From contig CM023536.1 of the NCBI GenBank assembly GCA_013350335.1, positions 39,564,314-39,628,313 on the forward strand: a DNA stretch of 64,000 bases. Reading direction: 5' to 3'. Under the pieces are notes generated by a model. It had not been told where the DNA came from. It made no database searches and saw only the letters and a program-made list of their open reading frames with translations. The DNA comes from Chimonanthus salicifolius (taxonomy: Eukaryota > Streptophyta > Magnoliopsida > Laurales > Calycanthaceae). This document shows, piece after piece, positions 32,715 to 45,130 of the stretch. Both the position numbers and the translations under genes were made by a program. The number at the start of each line of letters is the position of its first letter. Position 1 is the stretch's first letter.

Positions 32715-34462
32715 AATGATCTATTCATATATCTAATTATTTTAATCATGGAACTCAATATGTGACATGAAATATAAAGTAACTAGACATTTTACACTTA
32801 GCTTTAAAATCTCATTTTCATAGATTGTTATTTTTTTTTTTTTGTTCTCTCTAAAAATAGGTTTTGGTTTTAATAGTGATTTATTCATATATTTAATTTT
32901 TTAATCATGAAACCCATTTTTAGATACATTTAAAATAACCACACATTTTACACTCACGCATACATAAGAGTACTCATGTCACAAATATCAGCGATATTTT
33001 CAAATTTACCACATTTTAATCAACAAATTACCATTACCGCATTAATAACGCATATTTACCGGCACGACATTAAATTTCCAGTAAATTTTAGACAAATACT
33101 GATAAAATCACGTTAAAAACGGGATAAATTGTAATATCGCGACAATATTATGGTAAATTTTAGATAAATTGCCGATAAATTCCTTAAGCGCATTTGTGAG
33201 GAGCCTCTTCTCACACCATCCAACCACTGGGTGGACGGCAACGTGCGCATCTGAGCTCTTTTAGAAAGGAAAATAACCCACATAGGTATAGCTTAATTGG
33301 TTGCCTCCTATCTTAGGAAGCGGGAGGTTGTAGGTTTTAGGTCCCATGGTTTAACTTTGGTGTGCCCTAGGGTAGTGGGCTCACTCTTTGGGGTTTTATT
33401 AGGAATGTATTTGAGTTTTCTACACGTAAATTCAAAAAAAAATTCCTTATTAACATTTTAATTTTATTAATATTTTTATTTATTCTATTTTTATTATTTT
33501 TAAATATTATATTTTCCATGAGATTTTCTCATTAATATTCTAATAAAAACTCATAAATTTAAAAATATTACAATATTATTGATCCCCATTAATATTCCAA
33601 AAATGATATTTGTTACTATGCATAAGACCCTTCTAACGAAGCCTCAGCCAACGTTGGGAATGGAGTAGCCGCGGAGGTGTCTCTTCTCTTTCTCCTGTTA
33701 AATTATAATTCTATTCCCATATAATTGAAAGATATCTAGAAAGACAATTGAGAACAATTTTGAAAATTTAGAAAATATTAAAAATAAAAAAAACAATAGT
33801 GCTAGATGTGACGCATAATCTTTATTATAAAAGAACTAATAGCTAGTTCCAAAAAAGCTATTTGCTTATAAAAATATAGAAAACATGGCAGAGATAACTT
33901 TATGATATGCAGTGGCACCATCCGATATTTAGTTATAGAGTTGAGGGGTCCTTTGAAAATTTACCCCTCCCTCCCATTAATCAAGAAAATAAAGATAAAT
34001 GGGCAGTGTTTAATTGGACGCATCAAAATATGACTCAATGTGATTATCTGATTTGATTTTACTTAATTCATTTAATAAATTATTTGATCCAATTTTTTAA
34101 TAAATGAGTAGTCTAGTCAAAACCTAGTTATAAATACATAGGTTTAACTTGAATTCGTTCATAAATGATGAGAACTGTTTGACCCCATTATTATTATGTC
34201 TATATAAAGCACAACGATATAAGATTTACATCTATTTAAGTAATAGTATTTTTTTTCTTATAATATAGGTATTCTACTTCATATTTGAGGTGAGACTAAT
34301 CTCATATATATATATATATAAAGCCACATGCAAACTTCTATCAAATAACTTTCGAATGAGTCAAACCTATGAACTTTAATCTAATTCTAAAAGTTTAGAC
34401 CAACTAAACTATTCGTACATGTTAAATTCTTTACCATTTTATATTGTTTCAATTTATCAAAG
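32715..34462. other. no gene; one SINE-like stretch
   Basis: AT-rich. 33275-33430 holds a possible tRNA-derived SINE ('GGTATAGCTTAATTGGTTG' resembling an A box, then 'GCGGGAGGTTGTAGGTTTTAG' where a B box would be), ending near an A-rich run at 33432-33441. An (AT)n tract lies near 34302-34320. Confidence 0.35.
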
Positions 34463-34706
34463 ATCTACACCTATGTAACCAATAGTTATAATACGTAGTT
34501 CACTAGAAAAAACCTCTTTAATTAAGTAAATATCTAACTGAACTCGAACCAGTTTAACTCATTGATCAAGACTTGAATTAGATCATCTACACCTATGTAA
34601 CCAATAGTTATAATACGTAGTTCACTAGAAAAAAACTCTTTTAAGTAAGTAAATATCTAACTGAACTCGAACCAGTTAAACTCATTGATCAAGACTTGAA
34701 TTAGTT
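34463..34706 (+). repeat. tandem duplication, 122-bp unit
   Basis: Two head-to-tail copies (34463-34584 and 34585-34706) both beginning ATCTACACCTATGTAACC and ending near 'CAAGACTTGAATTAG', differing at only a few positions. The near-identity implies a recent local duplication. No coding content. Confidence 0.8.
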
Positions 34707-35104
34707 CAAAATATACCCCACCAACGGGTTGAGTTGGGGTTGGATATTATTCAGTTTTGGTCAACTTTGAATTTGGATCTCGAGTCTTATTAAAGTGGTT
34801 CAGTTGGTTTAAATCTATTTTAGATTTACTTCAGAGTAAATCAGGTTTACCCATTTATCTGATTAAGGAGACTTTTCTAAAGAGATACGTAGCAAAAATC
34901 TCTCTTAAATGGGTCTAAATCTCATTCAGTTGCATGTGTTTGTATATACATATCGCAATGTAATTAGATTATTTAGGTCTACTTTTTTTTTTTTGAATTA
35001 TGGTCAAGTTTACCCATTTATAAATATATTTGAGTTAGTCCGGGTCATTTTTTAAAGTGTCAGCATAGATTGATTTATTTATCAAAATGAGTCAATTAGA
35101 GCCT

Positions 35105-35113
35105 ATTTAAATA
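35105..35113 (+). repeat. TSD left (ATTTAAATA)
   Basis: Nine bases repeated exactly at 35488-35496. Confidence 0.7.
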
Positions 35114-35487
35114 GGGTCACAATCCTCCCATGGGAGTTTAGTGTAATCCGATATGGATTTTACTGTATTGTCCATTTTGCTTTTCAAACTGGTCCGCTGG
35201 ATCACTAACCGGATCACTGACCCTTCCACTGTGATATAAATCGGCTCACTGACCGGTTCATCGGATCATTGTCTAGATCACTGATCAGCTCACTGAAATT
35301 TATCTAAATAAGACTATTTTTCATACAAAACAGCTAATCGGATCACTGACTGAATCACTGGCCGGCTTACTGATCGGATCACTGAATTTTCTTAAAATGC
35401 TTTCGTACGAAAGTGGAAAAGTAAAATGGACAATATCCTAAATCCCGTGTCTTGTTACACAAAATGACCGTGGGAGGATCACTATCC
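35114..35487. mobile_element. MULE MITE with GATCACTGA repeats
   Basis: 374 bp with a 9-bp TSD. The arms share CCTCCCA(T/C)GG near the ends and TATTGTCCATTTT(G/A)CTTTT further in (35170-35191 against the complement of about 35410-35433). The centre repeats GATCACTGAC(C), (C)GGATCACTGA and related 9- to 12-mers about ten times. No coding capacity. Confidence 0.7.
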
Positions 35488-35496
35488 ATTTAAATA
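35488..35496 (+). repeat. TSD right (ATTTAAATA)
   Basis: Exact copy of 35105-35113. Confidence 0.7.
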
Positions 35497-38400
35497 ATCA
35501 AGTTGTGTTTGATTTTATCATATTTAAATTTAAATTTAAAATGTACAGATAATGCTGAAGATCCAACCCATTGTGAGGCCTAATGGAGCCATGTAGAGAG
35601 AGAGTAAGTATTTGTATTTAATGAGGAGACTTTTGAATTTTGTACGACCCAAGGTTTCCGCGGGTGGGGTGAGTGGGAGGGACGTGAGTGGAGTAAAGGT
35701 AAGGGGTTGTAACTTTATAATAAGCCTTAAGATGTGGGTGAGGGCCATTACCATCTCAAAACTTGAATGACAAGGTATTGTTGTGGGGCCCAGATGTGAT
35801 TATTGTGGCCACTATCTCCTTTCCCTCTCTTTCGTCTCAAGTTGACAATGGCCTTTTCAAGTGTTCCTTTGAATATCCAAACGGATGAATGCCATCCATG
35901 TATGTGATGTTAATTAATTACTGAGCACACCTACATAGCTGAGCTGCTCATACATGATAAGTATTGGTATTTATTTATTTCTTTGAATTTATAAGTGAGA
36001 AATTGAGAATTTTTTTACAGATAATACATATTGTCTTTTGGACACATCAGATGAAGTTATGAAGGCTTGAACCTGACATCTTCTACTTTTTGAAGTAAAA
36101 AATTCCCTTATAAAAAAACGAGAGGTTGCAGGTTCGAGCTCATATGACGTAACCTTAGTGTATCTTAAAAGTAGTAGAGTCATCTGTGGTAATTTTAATA
36201 AAACTATGTCTGAATTTCTCATATGTTCTTAAAAAAAACTTACCAATTGTATTACAATTTAATATAATTTAACTCTAACTCAAAGTCTAACTCAACTCGA
36301 CATAAGCATTAAATTAGAAAGTAGGATGGCCCAGCAAAGGAATGTGGTAGTAGCATTCGATGCCGACGGTCATCATCTTAATTATTTTAAAATCCTCCCA
36401 CCCAAGACACAAAGCCAGCGTGCAAGCAACGAAGAAGGTGACTTTGTTGTTGGAGAAACCATTCCATTCATGCCCATCTCATATGTGAACATCATCCGGA
36501 TTCCAAGCTCTTCATTTCACGGGCCCACCATACTCTCTCTCTCTCTACCCTTGCTGGAAAATTCTGGCCCTCCCATAGTCACCTTCTTTTGCGATTTCAA
36601 TGCAACTTATGCATTAGTCCAACTACCTCTCATTGTTTAATGAAAATCAATTTATATATATTTTTTTAAAAATACTAAATTTACTTTTTGATTATTTATT
36701 TTTATACTTTGTGGCGACATGATAAGTTATCTGTGTTAAGATTCTAATAAATATGTCAAATGTTTTAGAGTTGATGAAACACATAAAATCAAGTCATTTA
36801 TCTTAATTCATCAATAAATTGAAACACTCTCTCATCCATGACTCCTTACATCATTGATGACTTCTTACATAACATACAGATGATCCTTTTCACCTTTGGT
36901 TGTCTTTACCGGTGTCAAACCAACAACTCATTCTAGTAAAATTATTAGCGTCTTAATCAATACGTCAAATGCTTTAGAGCTGAAAGAACGCATGAAAATC
37001 ATACTATTAATCTAACTTATCAATGTATTTCAACAATTTGATTGGTTTCATAATGTTTGCCATGCCAACATAAGTATAATTTAAGGGTAAGTGTTGTACC
37101 TCCCTTTGTATTTTTGTGCCCTTATTAAGATTCCATTAACTAATTAATTTATTTGTTGACTGAATGGTTGGGCTTGACTCAAAAATTTAGCTGAGCTTTC
37201 AAAATTAGAAAAAGTTAGAAAAAAAACTTATCAACTCACTTGACTTGAAATCCTACAAAGTTAGATTAACTCAACTGACTTGACTGATTTTTTTAAATTT
37301 TCATATAATAATTTAGATCAATGAAAAATACTGGATTACCATCACGTGTGAGTAAGTGGAGCAGAACCTTCCCAAGTAACTTGTGGACAACTAAGTCATT
37401 TATGCTTAAAAAATGTTTATTTCATTGCTATGGATGGCTTTTTTATTTTATGATCAAGGTGTTCAAGTCTTTTAAAATATCCGACTAATCTTTAAAGTAT
37501 GTTCAAATCTCTCTATCTACATATATCAAATAACTTTAGAGTGAGAATTGAACTTACAACTTATACTATCGAAACATAAAACTTTCCTTTTAGATAATGA
37601 ATGAATGCATTGAATGCAAAGGATTATCGTTGTTATAAAACTCAGCCCCAAAATTAAATTATATGGTCGCATAAATAATCATGATCCTGAATGACCTCAT
37701 TTTGAAACTTAAAAGTGCATATTCTTTTGTACTCCACTACATATATTTTTGAAAGATTCTTTATCAGTAATTCTTAATGATGAACAGCTTTTTTTCTTTT
37801 CAACAAAATTCTACACACATTTAAAAGTCTAATTAGAAAACATGTTATTGATAAAACACCTCACAACATGGTTTATAGTTGGAGTAGATACTTCCTTTTA
37901 AGTCGTTATTTACTTTCCCTTTAAATAAAAATAACTTAACAAATCTACGATTAAGTTCGTTGGTGTATTCTGATTGTAGTATGATATTACTTAGTAAGAT
38001 AAAAACAGCTAAAGATTAAACGAATTGTGGCAAGTTAGATGTGTGTTGTAAGTAAAGAAGATTGTGTTGTAAGTAAAGAAGATTGTGTTAAAAATAAGTG
38101 ATTTAAGAAAAGCCAAAAAATGCTCCGTTGAAAGAAAAGATAGAAGTAACAACATTTAAGATAAAATTAGACCTCGAAGGAAAAAAGAATTCCAACACAT
38201 TAGTAGGGGTGTTCATCCGTTTGAATCGGACCTGTGACAGACTTGAACTCGACTTAAATAAAAAGGTGTGGACAAGATTTTTTTCCGATGAGCTGAGCTC
38301 TGGGGCCATTTGTAAAAGCTTGTCGAAGCCCATTTATTTTTTATATTATATATTACAAGATCATATCTAGTACTGTTTTTTATTTTTATTTTTATTTTTA

Positions 38401-40020
38401 TTTTTTGTTTTGTACATTGAAAATTCAACCCTACCTATTGAAAATATACTTAAAGAGCTATTAATTATAAAAAATATTGTAAAATCAATTTCTAACCACT
38501 CGATCTTAAGGTTCAAATTCACCAACTCTTGAATCTTTTAAAGGATATTTTTGAATTTTGACTATTAAGATGAAGCGGTTAGATACTAGGTCTTTAATTT
38601 TACTTTCAATATGTACATTTAAATTTTTAAGTTACAGTGCTAGGTACAAAATAAATGGACTTTAAACCTGCCCGTGAAGATAACTGAAGATTAGAAAGAT
38701 TATAAGGAACCCAAGAAAGGGAGACATCAATTTGAATAGAATGAGGCAATGAGAAATTGTGGAATGGAAAAGATAAGGATTTTGATTAAGTAAAAATTAA
38801 AAGTTAAAAAGCTAAAGCTGGATAGTAAAGATTAAACTCATGGGATACCTTATGAGTAGGTAGGTAGGAAATGATACAAGAGTGTTTTCTGATTAATGAG
38901 GAATCATGTTTGTGCATAGAATGTCCCCACAAGAAAAGAACAAATTGAAATGAAAGCACAGATTTAGGAAGAAGAATGCGAGTGCGGGCCACAGACTCAG
39001 CAAGGAAAAGAGTGGAACGAGACAAACATGGCTTTCTTTAATAACCGAGTGTCTCTCCTTTCTCCCATGAGACAACATTGGCGTGTGTTTTCTTGAACGG
39101 TGGCAACTTCACTAGAAAGATACGTCACAATTGTGCTACTTATAATCATCACCAACCCCACATCCAAAAGTGTCCACGTCAGTGGCCTCCTCACCATTTG
39201 ATGAAGAATCAGCCTCACCATTTGATGAAGAATCAGCCTGCAACTAGATAGTGAGAAGAAGAATGGTCTGCGTCTTGACAAAAATAGAAGAAGAAGCAAG
39301 AAGATAGGAAAATACTAAGCCTTAATCAATTTTATTAATAATCCATCGTGTATCATTTCTATTACATCCATAGGTATTTATAAGAAATACTAATTCGAGA
39401 ATAGCATAAGAATCTAAAACAGAAAAGCCACCGACGTAACCTCATTACTAAACTAAGAATCTTAAACCAAATAGGAAACAAATCTAATCCTACTATGCAG
39501 GGACTTCCGATCTTAAGAGGATCGAATACAACCATTACTAAAAGTATGAAAATATAAAAATGGGAAACCTAATCTAAGTAGGAAAGAAAGAGATAAAAAT
39601 AAATAATACTAAAATACACAAATTAAGCCCAGTAAATCCATGTGCTACATCACCATTCATATGGGCCTAGCTCTCATAACCATTTCCTTTCAATGGATTA
39701 ATTCAGGGTATGGGTAAGGCCTGATAATTCAATGGGCGAACCCAGTCATGTGGCTGGCTCTACTTGGATCAAGAAACAACTGAGATTTCTCCATTCAATT
39801 TCAACAGAGGATGCCTACTTTCACTTTCTCCATATCCAAATGTCCGCGCATGCTCTTAGCCTTCGAATTTCTGAGTGCACTTGCATACAATTTTACAGCT
39901 TGAAAGAGGCCAAGGTGACCAGTTTAAGCTTAGGATTGTAAAAAATCAGAAGAAAGTGCTTTATGACAAAATTTTAACCATCTGTTGAAGAACTGTGTAC
40001 CGGGACAAAACTGGTGGACA
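35497..40020. other. gene-poor AT-rich region with SINE-like remnants
   Basis: I support no gene here. 36110-36200 contains a B-box-like 'GAGGTTGCAGGTTCGAGCTC' followed by a decayed tail, perhaps another SINE. The frame at 36326-36640 (104 codons) has no domain and no visible splice partners. 39260-39650 has the composition of a copia LTR, but I find no partner. Confidence 0.35.
37440..37600 (-). mobile_element. SINE-like element, second copy
   Basis: The minus strand shares with 24670-24915 the ordered blocks 'GTTCAATTCTCACTCT', 'GATTAGTC.GG', 'GACTTGAACACCTTGATCATAA'. More diverged than the other copy. Confidence 0.45.
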
Positions 40021-40028
40021 CTTTCTAA
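40021..40028 (+). repeat. TSD left (CTTTCTAA)
   Basis: Matches CTTTCTAG at 40377-40384 in seven of eight bases. Confidence 0.6.
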
Positions 40029-40376
40029 TAGGGCTGCAACTCGGGCCCGACGGGTCGGTTTTCTTAAAATCCAACTGACCGGAATTCTCAATCCGAACTT
40101 CACAACCCGACCCGACCCGAATTCTAACCTGAATCAATCCGTATTCTTATTCGACCTGCATTTTGAACCCATTTTATCCTAATTTTAGCCGGTCAGGTCT
40201 GGTTGAGTCGGGTTAACTTGTAAAATCTTCAACCCAACCCGACCCAAATTTCATGCGGGTTTTTATCTTCTAAACCCAACCCGACCCGTTGATCCAAAAT
40301 TCTCGACTCAATCCGCATGATTTCTCGGGCCAGGTCATGCAGGTCGGGCCAAAACCCGACCTGAGTTGCAGCCCTA
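40029..40376. mobile_element. hAT MITE (348 bp), AACCCGACCCGA-rich
   Basis: Ends TAGGGCTGCAACTCGGG and the inverted CTGAGTTGCAGCCCTA, with an 8-bp TSD. The interior is rich in AACCCGACCCG and its complement on both sides, so it folds back on itself. No coding capacity. Confidence 0.8.
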
Positions 40377-40384
40377 CTTTCTAG
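40377..40384 (+). repeat. TSD right (CTTTCTAG)
   Basis: Seven of eight bases as in 40021-40028. Confidence 0.6.
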
Positions 40385-40415
40385 TGGCAGACGTGGAAGA
40401 GTATATAAGTAGAAT

Positions 40416-40732
40416 TTATTAAACATATGAATAGAAACCGGTTTTTAACGAGAGGATGCCCATATGTTTATAAACCCCAGATCCAAAGGTCTACTGGTAA
40501 TGTGGGACTTTACTAGCACTCCCCCTCAGCGCCAGGAGACACCCGACTCTCCCCCTCCACGCAGTGCTGAATATACAAACCTGGCCCATTCCTGTGGAAT
40601 CCCTACTCTGATACCATGTAAAACACATGAGTAGAACTCACCTTAAAAATCGACTTATAGAGAGAGGGTGTCCATAAGCTAATAAATTTCAAGACCAAAA
40701 GGTTCACCTGGTAATGTAGAACTTTGCTAATA
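40416..40732 (-). mobile_element. TRIM (miniature LTR element), about 0.3 kb
   Basis: On minus: a 5' LTR (40617-40732) ending TTTTACA, then a tRNA-Met-type primer site TGGTATCAGAG (40606-40616), an ~87-base interior ending in a purine tract (GCTGAGGGGGAG), then a 3' LTR (about 40416-40518). The two LTRs align through 'ACATTACCAG', 'GACCTTT(T)GG', 'TATGG(G/A)CA(T/C)CCTCTC' and 'CTCATGTGTTTTA' or its variants. No coding capacity. Confidence 0.7.
40606..40616 (-). other. tRNA-Met primer-binding site of the TRIM
   Basis: TGGTATCAGAG on minus, directly after the LTR end, the standard initiator tRNA-Met site of plant copia elements and TRIMs. Confidence 0.75.
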
Positions 40733-41779
40733 TTTGCCCTCAACTCTAGGGCTGGATATACTAAATTCTATTCATGTATTTAACAGAATTGACCATTAAG
40801 AGGTCTGTGAGCTGAGGAGAATTCAATACACTGAGTTCTACTCATGTGTTTAGATGAGCTGAAGAGAGTTCAAACCTGCAATGTCCATGAAACATTGCAA
40901 ATGAATAGACCACAAAGCTTTCCACTGAACATTCATGTAATCAGTGGGGTTATCTACGACAAAGGAAACAAACACGAATGAATATAGAAATTACATGAAA
41001 TTTTAGATAAATTGATGCTAAGCTAGTCTGCTCCTCCAAGGGGAGGGGAAAGTACCTGGCTTCTTTCCTCTTCACTGTTTCTCTCCTTTAAAATATTTTT
41101 ATAACAGAGACACCAAAGAAAGCAATAGTAGAAAACTGATATTACGAGAACAAAAGAATCACACCCCTTTAAAATGGACAATTAAATAGGATAATCATTG
41201 CTGTCTTCTAATATGATATTTTAAAATGTTCGACATATCTCCAACTGAAAAAAAAAAAAAGAAGGAACTACCGGTGGGATAAAGTCTGGAAAACAATATT
41301 AAATAAATATAAAGTAATTAAAATGTAAGAAAAATTATAAAAAGCTATAAAATGTAAAGGTAAAATACAAAAGATATGATGGTATTTTTTTTTCATGAAA
41401 AAGAAAATCTTGTTTACACAAACACAATTATAAATATCAAAATAATCTAGTAATCCAATATCCAGATTCCAATATCATTCCAAAAATTGCACTCTATAAT
41501 CGCATTGAACAATCCAATCTGATAATATCATAAAAAATGAAGTTCCATAATCTACAATTATCTAACAATTCAATGTTAATTAATGTCTAGAAGAGGAGGC
41601 TTAGATCCCAAAGTAATCATGATTCCTAGAAGAACCAACATCATCTTTGTCTTCATTTTGATAATCTAGAAAACCAAGTTTCCAATTTCATCACCTCCAT
41701 CATTCTTCCTCAAATTCGCTTAAATTGAAAATTCTACATGTATAACTCCATATTATATAATCTAAAACTCAATTAGAGT
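40733..41779. other. no gene; trace of a further TRIM unit
   Basis: 40733-40785 on minus ends 'GAGTTGAGGGCAAA', like another TRIM purine tract, preceded by an LTR-tail-like 'AATACATGAATAG'. This suggests a tandem LTR-interior-LTR-interior array. Beyond that the sequence is AT-rich without features. Confidence 0.35.
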
Positions 41780-42430
41780 TGTATTGACAAGTGGGAAAAT
41801 ATGGTCTGGCGTTCTTGTGAATTAAGGAGAGATCATGGTCTTATTTATAGAAAAAGATAATTACAATAATAGAAATTGAATCAATAAAAGAGGAAAGACG
41901 TAAAATAGAAAATATATCTTTAGAAAATGCTTACTAAGCAAATAATCTAATTAAAGTAACTAAATAACTAACTATATCTCTATAGATTCTAACATGCCCA
42001 TGCAAGCTGAAGCATTGATGGAAAGGAACGCGAAGCTTGAAAATTGGAGATGAACTTCGAAAATTGGTGCACCGACTTTCCATGAAGATTTGGTGGATTT
42101 TTAGCACACTGACTGATTGCAAAGAAGAGATGAACGTCGAAAACTGGCGCACTGACTGGCCAGAGAAGAGATGAACGTGCAACACACTGAGTGACTGCAA
42201 CAATAAATTGGCAACACACTGACTGACTGCAAAGATTAATTGGCAGTCACTGGCTAGCTGCAATTTGGCAACGCACTGATTGGTTGTGAATATTGTGGAA
42301 TTGGCAAGCACACTGACTGGCTGCAATTTGGCAATGCATTGATTGGTTGTGAACTGATAGGCGCCGATCATAGCTGGCAGCTTGTAAAAAAAAGTATTTG
42401 TTTTATGAATATCTAAAATGGTAGTCATGC
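41780..42430 (-). mobile_element. fragment of an LTR element related to 26064-28214
   Basis: On minus, degenerate 'GCAGTCAGTCAGTGTGTTGCC' repeats (42090-42370), then 'AAGCTTCGCGTTCC', 'GCTTCAGCTTGCATGGGCA', then an LTR start TGTTAGAATC at 41994. The order equals the 3' part of the gene-capturing element (repeats, 'AAGCTTCGTGTTC', 'GCTTCAACTTGCAGGG', LTR). The LTR sequence itself differs. The frames on minus (41934-42428) are kept open by the repeats. No 5' LTR seen. Confidence 0.5.
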
Positions 42431-43002
42431 AAGAGCATCAAATAGCATGATCACACGCACCACCAAGGAGAGGTGGGTTTTCCTTTACCAACACAACATT
42501 GAAAGACTGGAGTGCTTGAGTCGCGCGCTGAAGTGAAAGATAGAAGCAGGCGAGCGTAGGTGAGAGATGAAACATATTTGGGCATTACTGGTTGTTTTTT
42601 TTTTTGGGTTTATGGACAAGGAGATCTGAGAAGATGGATAAGGGGTGCAACAAATGGGCACTGTCGGATAGGACGACATCCGTTGGAGAGGTGAGAACTG
42701 CAAGAGAAGCGGGCACAACAGAATGAAGTGTGCTTTTTAGCGCGACGAGAGAGATGGCTAATCGGAGAGCAGTAGCAAAAACTGCAGATCTGAGATTGAT
42801 TTGCAGAGATTTTGGAAACGGAAGTGAAGGCAATCAGATTTGAGGTTGGATGGTGAAGGCAAGCCTGAAACAACAAGAAGGAATTAGGGAAACTAGTCCC
42901 AAATCTGGACAAATTTACCAAACGCAGATCTGGCCAATCGACTCAGAACTGAGAAAATGTCACGAGGGCTAATGGGCAGGCTACACACGGCCAGGCAGAA
43001 AC
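42431..43002. other. no feature supported
   Basis: Overlapping minus frames of 77-103 codons with no recognisable domain. Perhaps the interior of the preceding element. Confidence 0.3.
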
Positions 43003-43552
43003 TGTAATGCTTCATCATAATATAAAAGTTTATTTATTGAGAATCAATCGTACATTCATTCATCATTAAACTTAATGTTCGACATACCCGAACAACATAA
43101 CCACAAGATCTGAATCGATTAATGCTTAAACACTAATCAATCTCAATGCAGAAATCATTAACGTAATAATTATAAGATATATCTGGATCTATTAATGAAG
43201 AAAAGTGAGATCTGATCTTCCCTTTAATATGTTAATACTTTCTGAAGTCCAAAAACATGAGAAAACACCCACCTTGGGTTTCTGCCTCTTGCCTCCTTAA
43301 TACCCTCTCCCAATTTCGTGAATAGTATTTTTAAACACTAGGGTTGGCTTAAGTTGATGGATAATTATGGAGAGAGACCCTTTTATAGGTAGAGGAAGAA
43401 CCACTAAGGTAATTAGAACTTTCCATTCCTACTTCCCATCAAAAGAGAAAACTAACCCCCTTTAGAACTCTCCTAAATAGATCTTCCTTATTTAAACACA
43501 GTTTCCCTGATTTAATATCCTCTATGTGGCACCTCAAATTTAATGTGGATCA
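43003..43552 (-). repeat. copia 3' LTR
   Basis: 550 bp, aligning along its length with 45739-46290 (for example 'CATTCATTCATCATTAAAC', 'ACATGAGAAAACACCCACC', 'GGTTGGCTTAAGTTGATGG') with scattered substitutions. Confidence 0.8.
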
Positions 43553-43674
43553 ACTCGAGTAGCCCTTTAGATCTTGTGACTCCTTTCTTAGTGTGTTTGG
43601 TCTGCTTTCCCTTAATGCATTTTATACACACACACCTAAATCAGTAAAATCAAGATTCGGGAGAATCCCATCTT

Positions 43675-44436
43675 TTACCAATCTTTGAATTCTTTCGCGG
43701 GATATATGTCCCAAACATTTATGCTACAAAATAGTGGAATTTCATTAATCAACCCACGTTTAATACCGTCATTATGATGCAGGGTTAAGACAGAATTAAC
43801 AAATGAATCATCAAGCTTTAAACAGTAAAGACTATCAATAAATAATCCAGACCCAATAAAAGAAGGACCTTTAAACAAACTGAAGGCATTATATCCAAAT
43901 TTGCAATAATAACCATTAACATCAAATTTGAAAATTGAAATAAGGTTTCTGGCAACAGAAGGAACATAAAGACAATCAAATAAATCTAAGTGATGGCCAG
44001 TGTCGAGGAGAAGACGGCAAGACCTGATGGCTTCAATTGGCATCTTTTGTCGGTTTTCCATGTAAATGAAGGCTTTATTTGGATCGATGGTCGGGGTCAT
44101 AAGATATCCCTGCATCGTATTAAAAACACGAGTTGTAGCCCCAGAAACAAGCCACCAAGTGTTAGAGGAAACTTTAGTGAGATTAGATTCGAAACATACA
44201 AAAATGGAATGGTTACCTTTCTTTTTGAACCACGATCTCTTTTTATGGCAGTCTTTCTGGAAGTGCCCTTTTTTCTTACAGAAGTGGTACCTCACACTAC
44301 CTGTCCCCTGACTTTGAGTCCCTGAAGATGTACTGGACTCAAATGGTTTCTTTCCAGCTTTCTTAAATTTCTTGGTCTTCCATCCTCTTTTTTTACTAGG
44401 TTCTTGATGTGTTAGATGGAGTGAGTGATGTCCCAT
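43675..44436 (-). pseudogene. copia gag C-terminus and protease remnant
   Basis: 253 codons. A CCHC knuckle 'CKKKGHFQKDC' lies near residues 53-63. The protease region starts at 'NTWWLVSGATTRVFN' near 92-106; copia proteases normally have an Asp before the SGA motif, and here it is Val-Ser-Gly-Ala, so the catalytic Asp is missing. 'LDLFDCLYVPSVARNLIS' follows as in the family, then a pre-integrase-like stretch that decays and stops. Confidence 0.7.
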
Positions 44437-44562
44437 CTGCTTAAGTCTGCCCTCCTATTGAATCAGCATACTTGGCAGTTCATTTACTGGCCATTTATCT
44501 TTCATAGTATTATAATTTATTTGAAATTGCCCATACTGAGGAGGCAAAGAATTCAGAATGAA

Positions 44563-45130
44563 TTAGACAAGAAAAGTATCATCAACGCTCATCCCTATAT
44601 TCTTCAGCTGAGCAGCAATATTTGTCATCTCCGTTATGTGCTCATACATGCCACAACTTCCATCAAACTTAATGGTGGTCAGCCTGGCTATAAGTGTCCC
44701 TGCTAACGACTTGTCCGCTGTTTTAAATTTATTTTCAATATTTTGGAGGCATTCCTTAGCACTTTCAGTTTTGGGTAGCGAAGTCTTGATATTACTTACC
44801 ACCGTCATACGTATGAACATAAGACTGAGTCTATTTGACCTGATCCATGCTTCATAGGACTTTCTTAAGTCGTACTTGTGCCCGTAATAGTAAGCTTATC
44901 AGAAATTAGTGCTTTCTTAAGATCAAGCACATCAAGGCGAAACTCAACTTGTTATTTCCATTCAGAGAAATTAAGTCCAGTCAACATTGGAACAACAGAA
45001 GATTGCGAATGCAGTCTAACAGGGAGAGATGCTGCAAAAATTATATAGTTTCATGCTTACTTACATTACACTATGAGTCAAATTTAATTGAAATACACAA
45101 ACAATCAACATTAGTAAACAATATTACCTG
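44563..45130 (-). pseudogene. copia gag N-terminal remnant
   Basis: The open piece 44563-44820 contains 'ARLTTIKFDGSCGMYEHI' and 'AAQLKNIGMSVDDTFLV', typical of copia gag. Upstream on minus, an interrupted piece 'MLTGLNFSEWK' with stops around 44880-45000 is the usual gag start. Several stops and frame changes separate it from the knuckle-protease piece. Confidence 0.65.

Noticed and set aside
33275..33430. tRNA gene
   Set aside because: A- and B-box-like pieces but no cloverleaf can be drawn by eye; more like a SINE remnant.
36326..36640. 104-codon frame beginning MAQQRNVVVAFDADG
   Set aside because: No recognisable family, no splice partners, and surrounding sequence is decayed TE-like DNA.
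42485..42921. Overlapping minus frames of 77-103 codons
   Set aside because: Ser/Leu-rich compositions with no domain; three overlapping frames open at once is typical of biased non-coding sequence.
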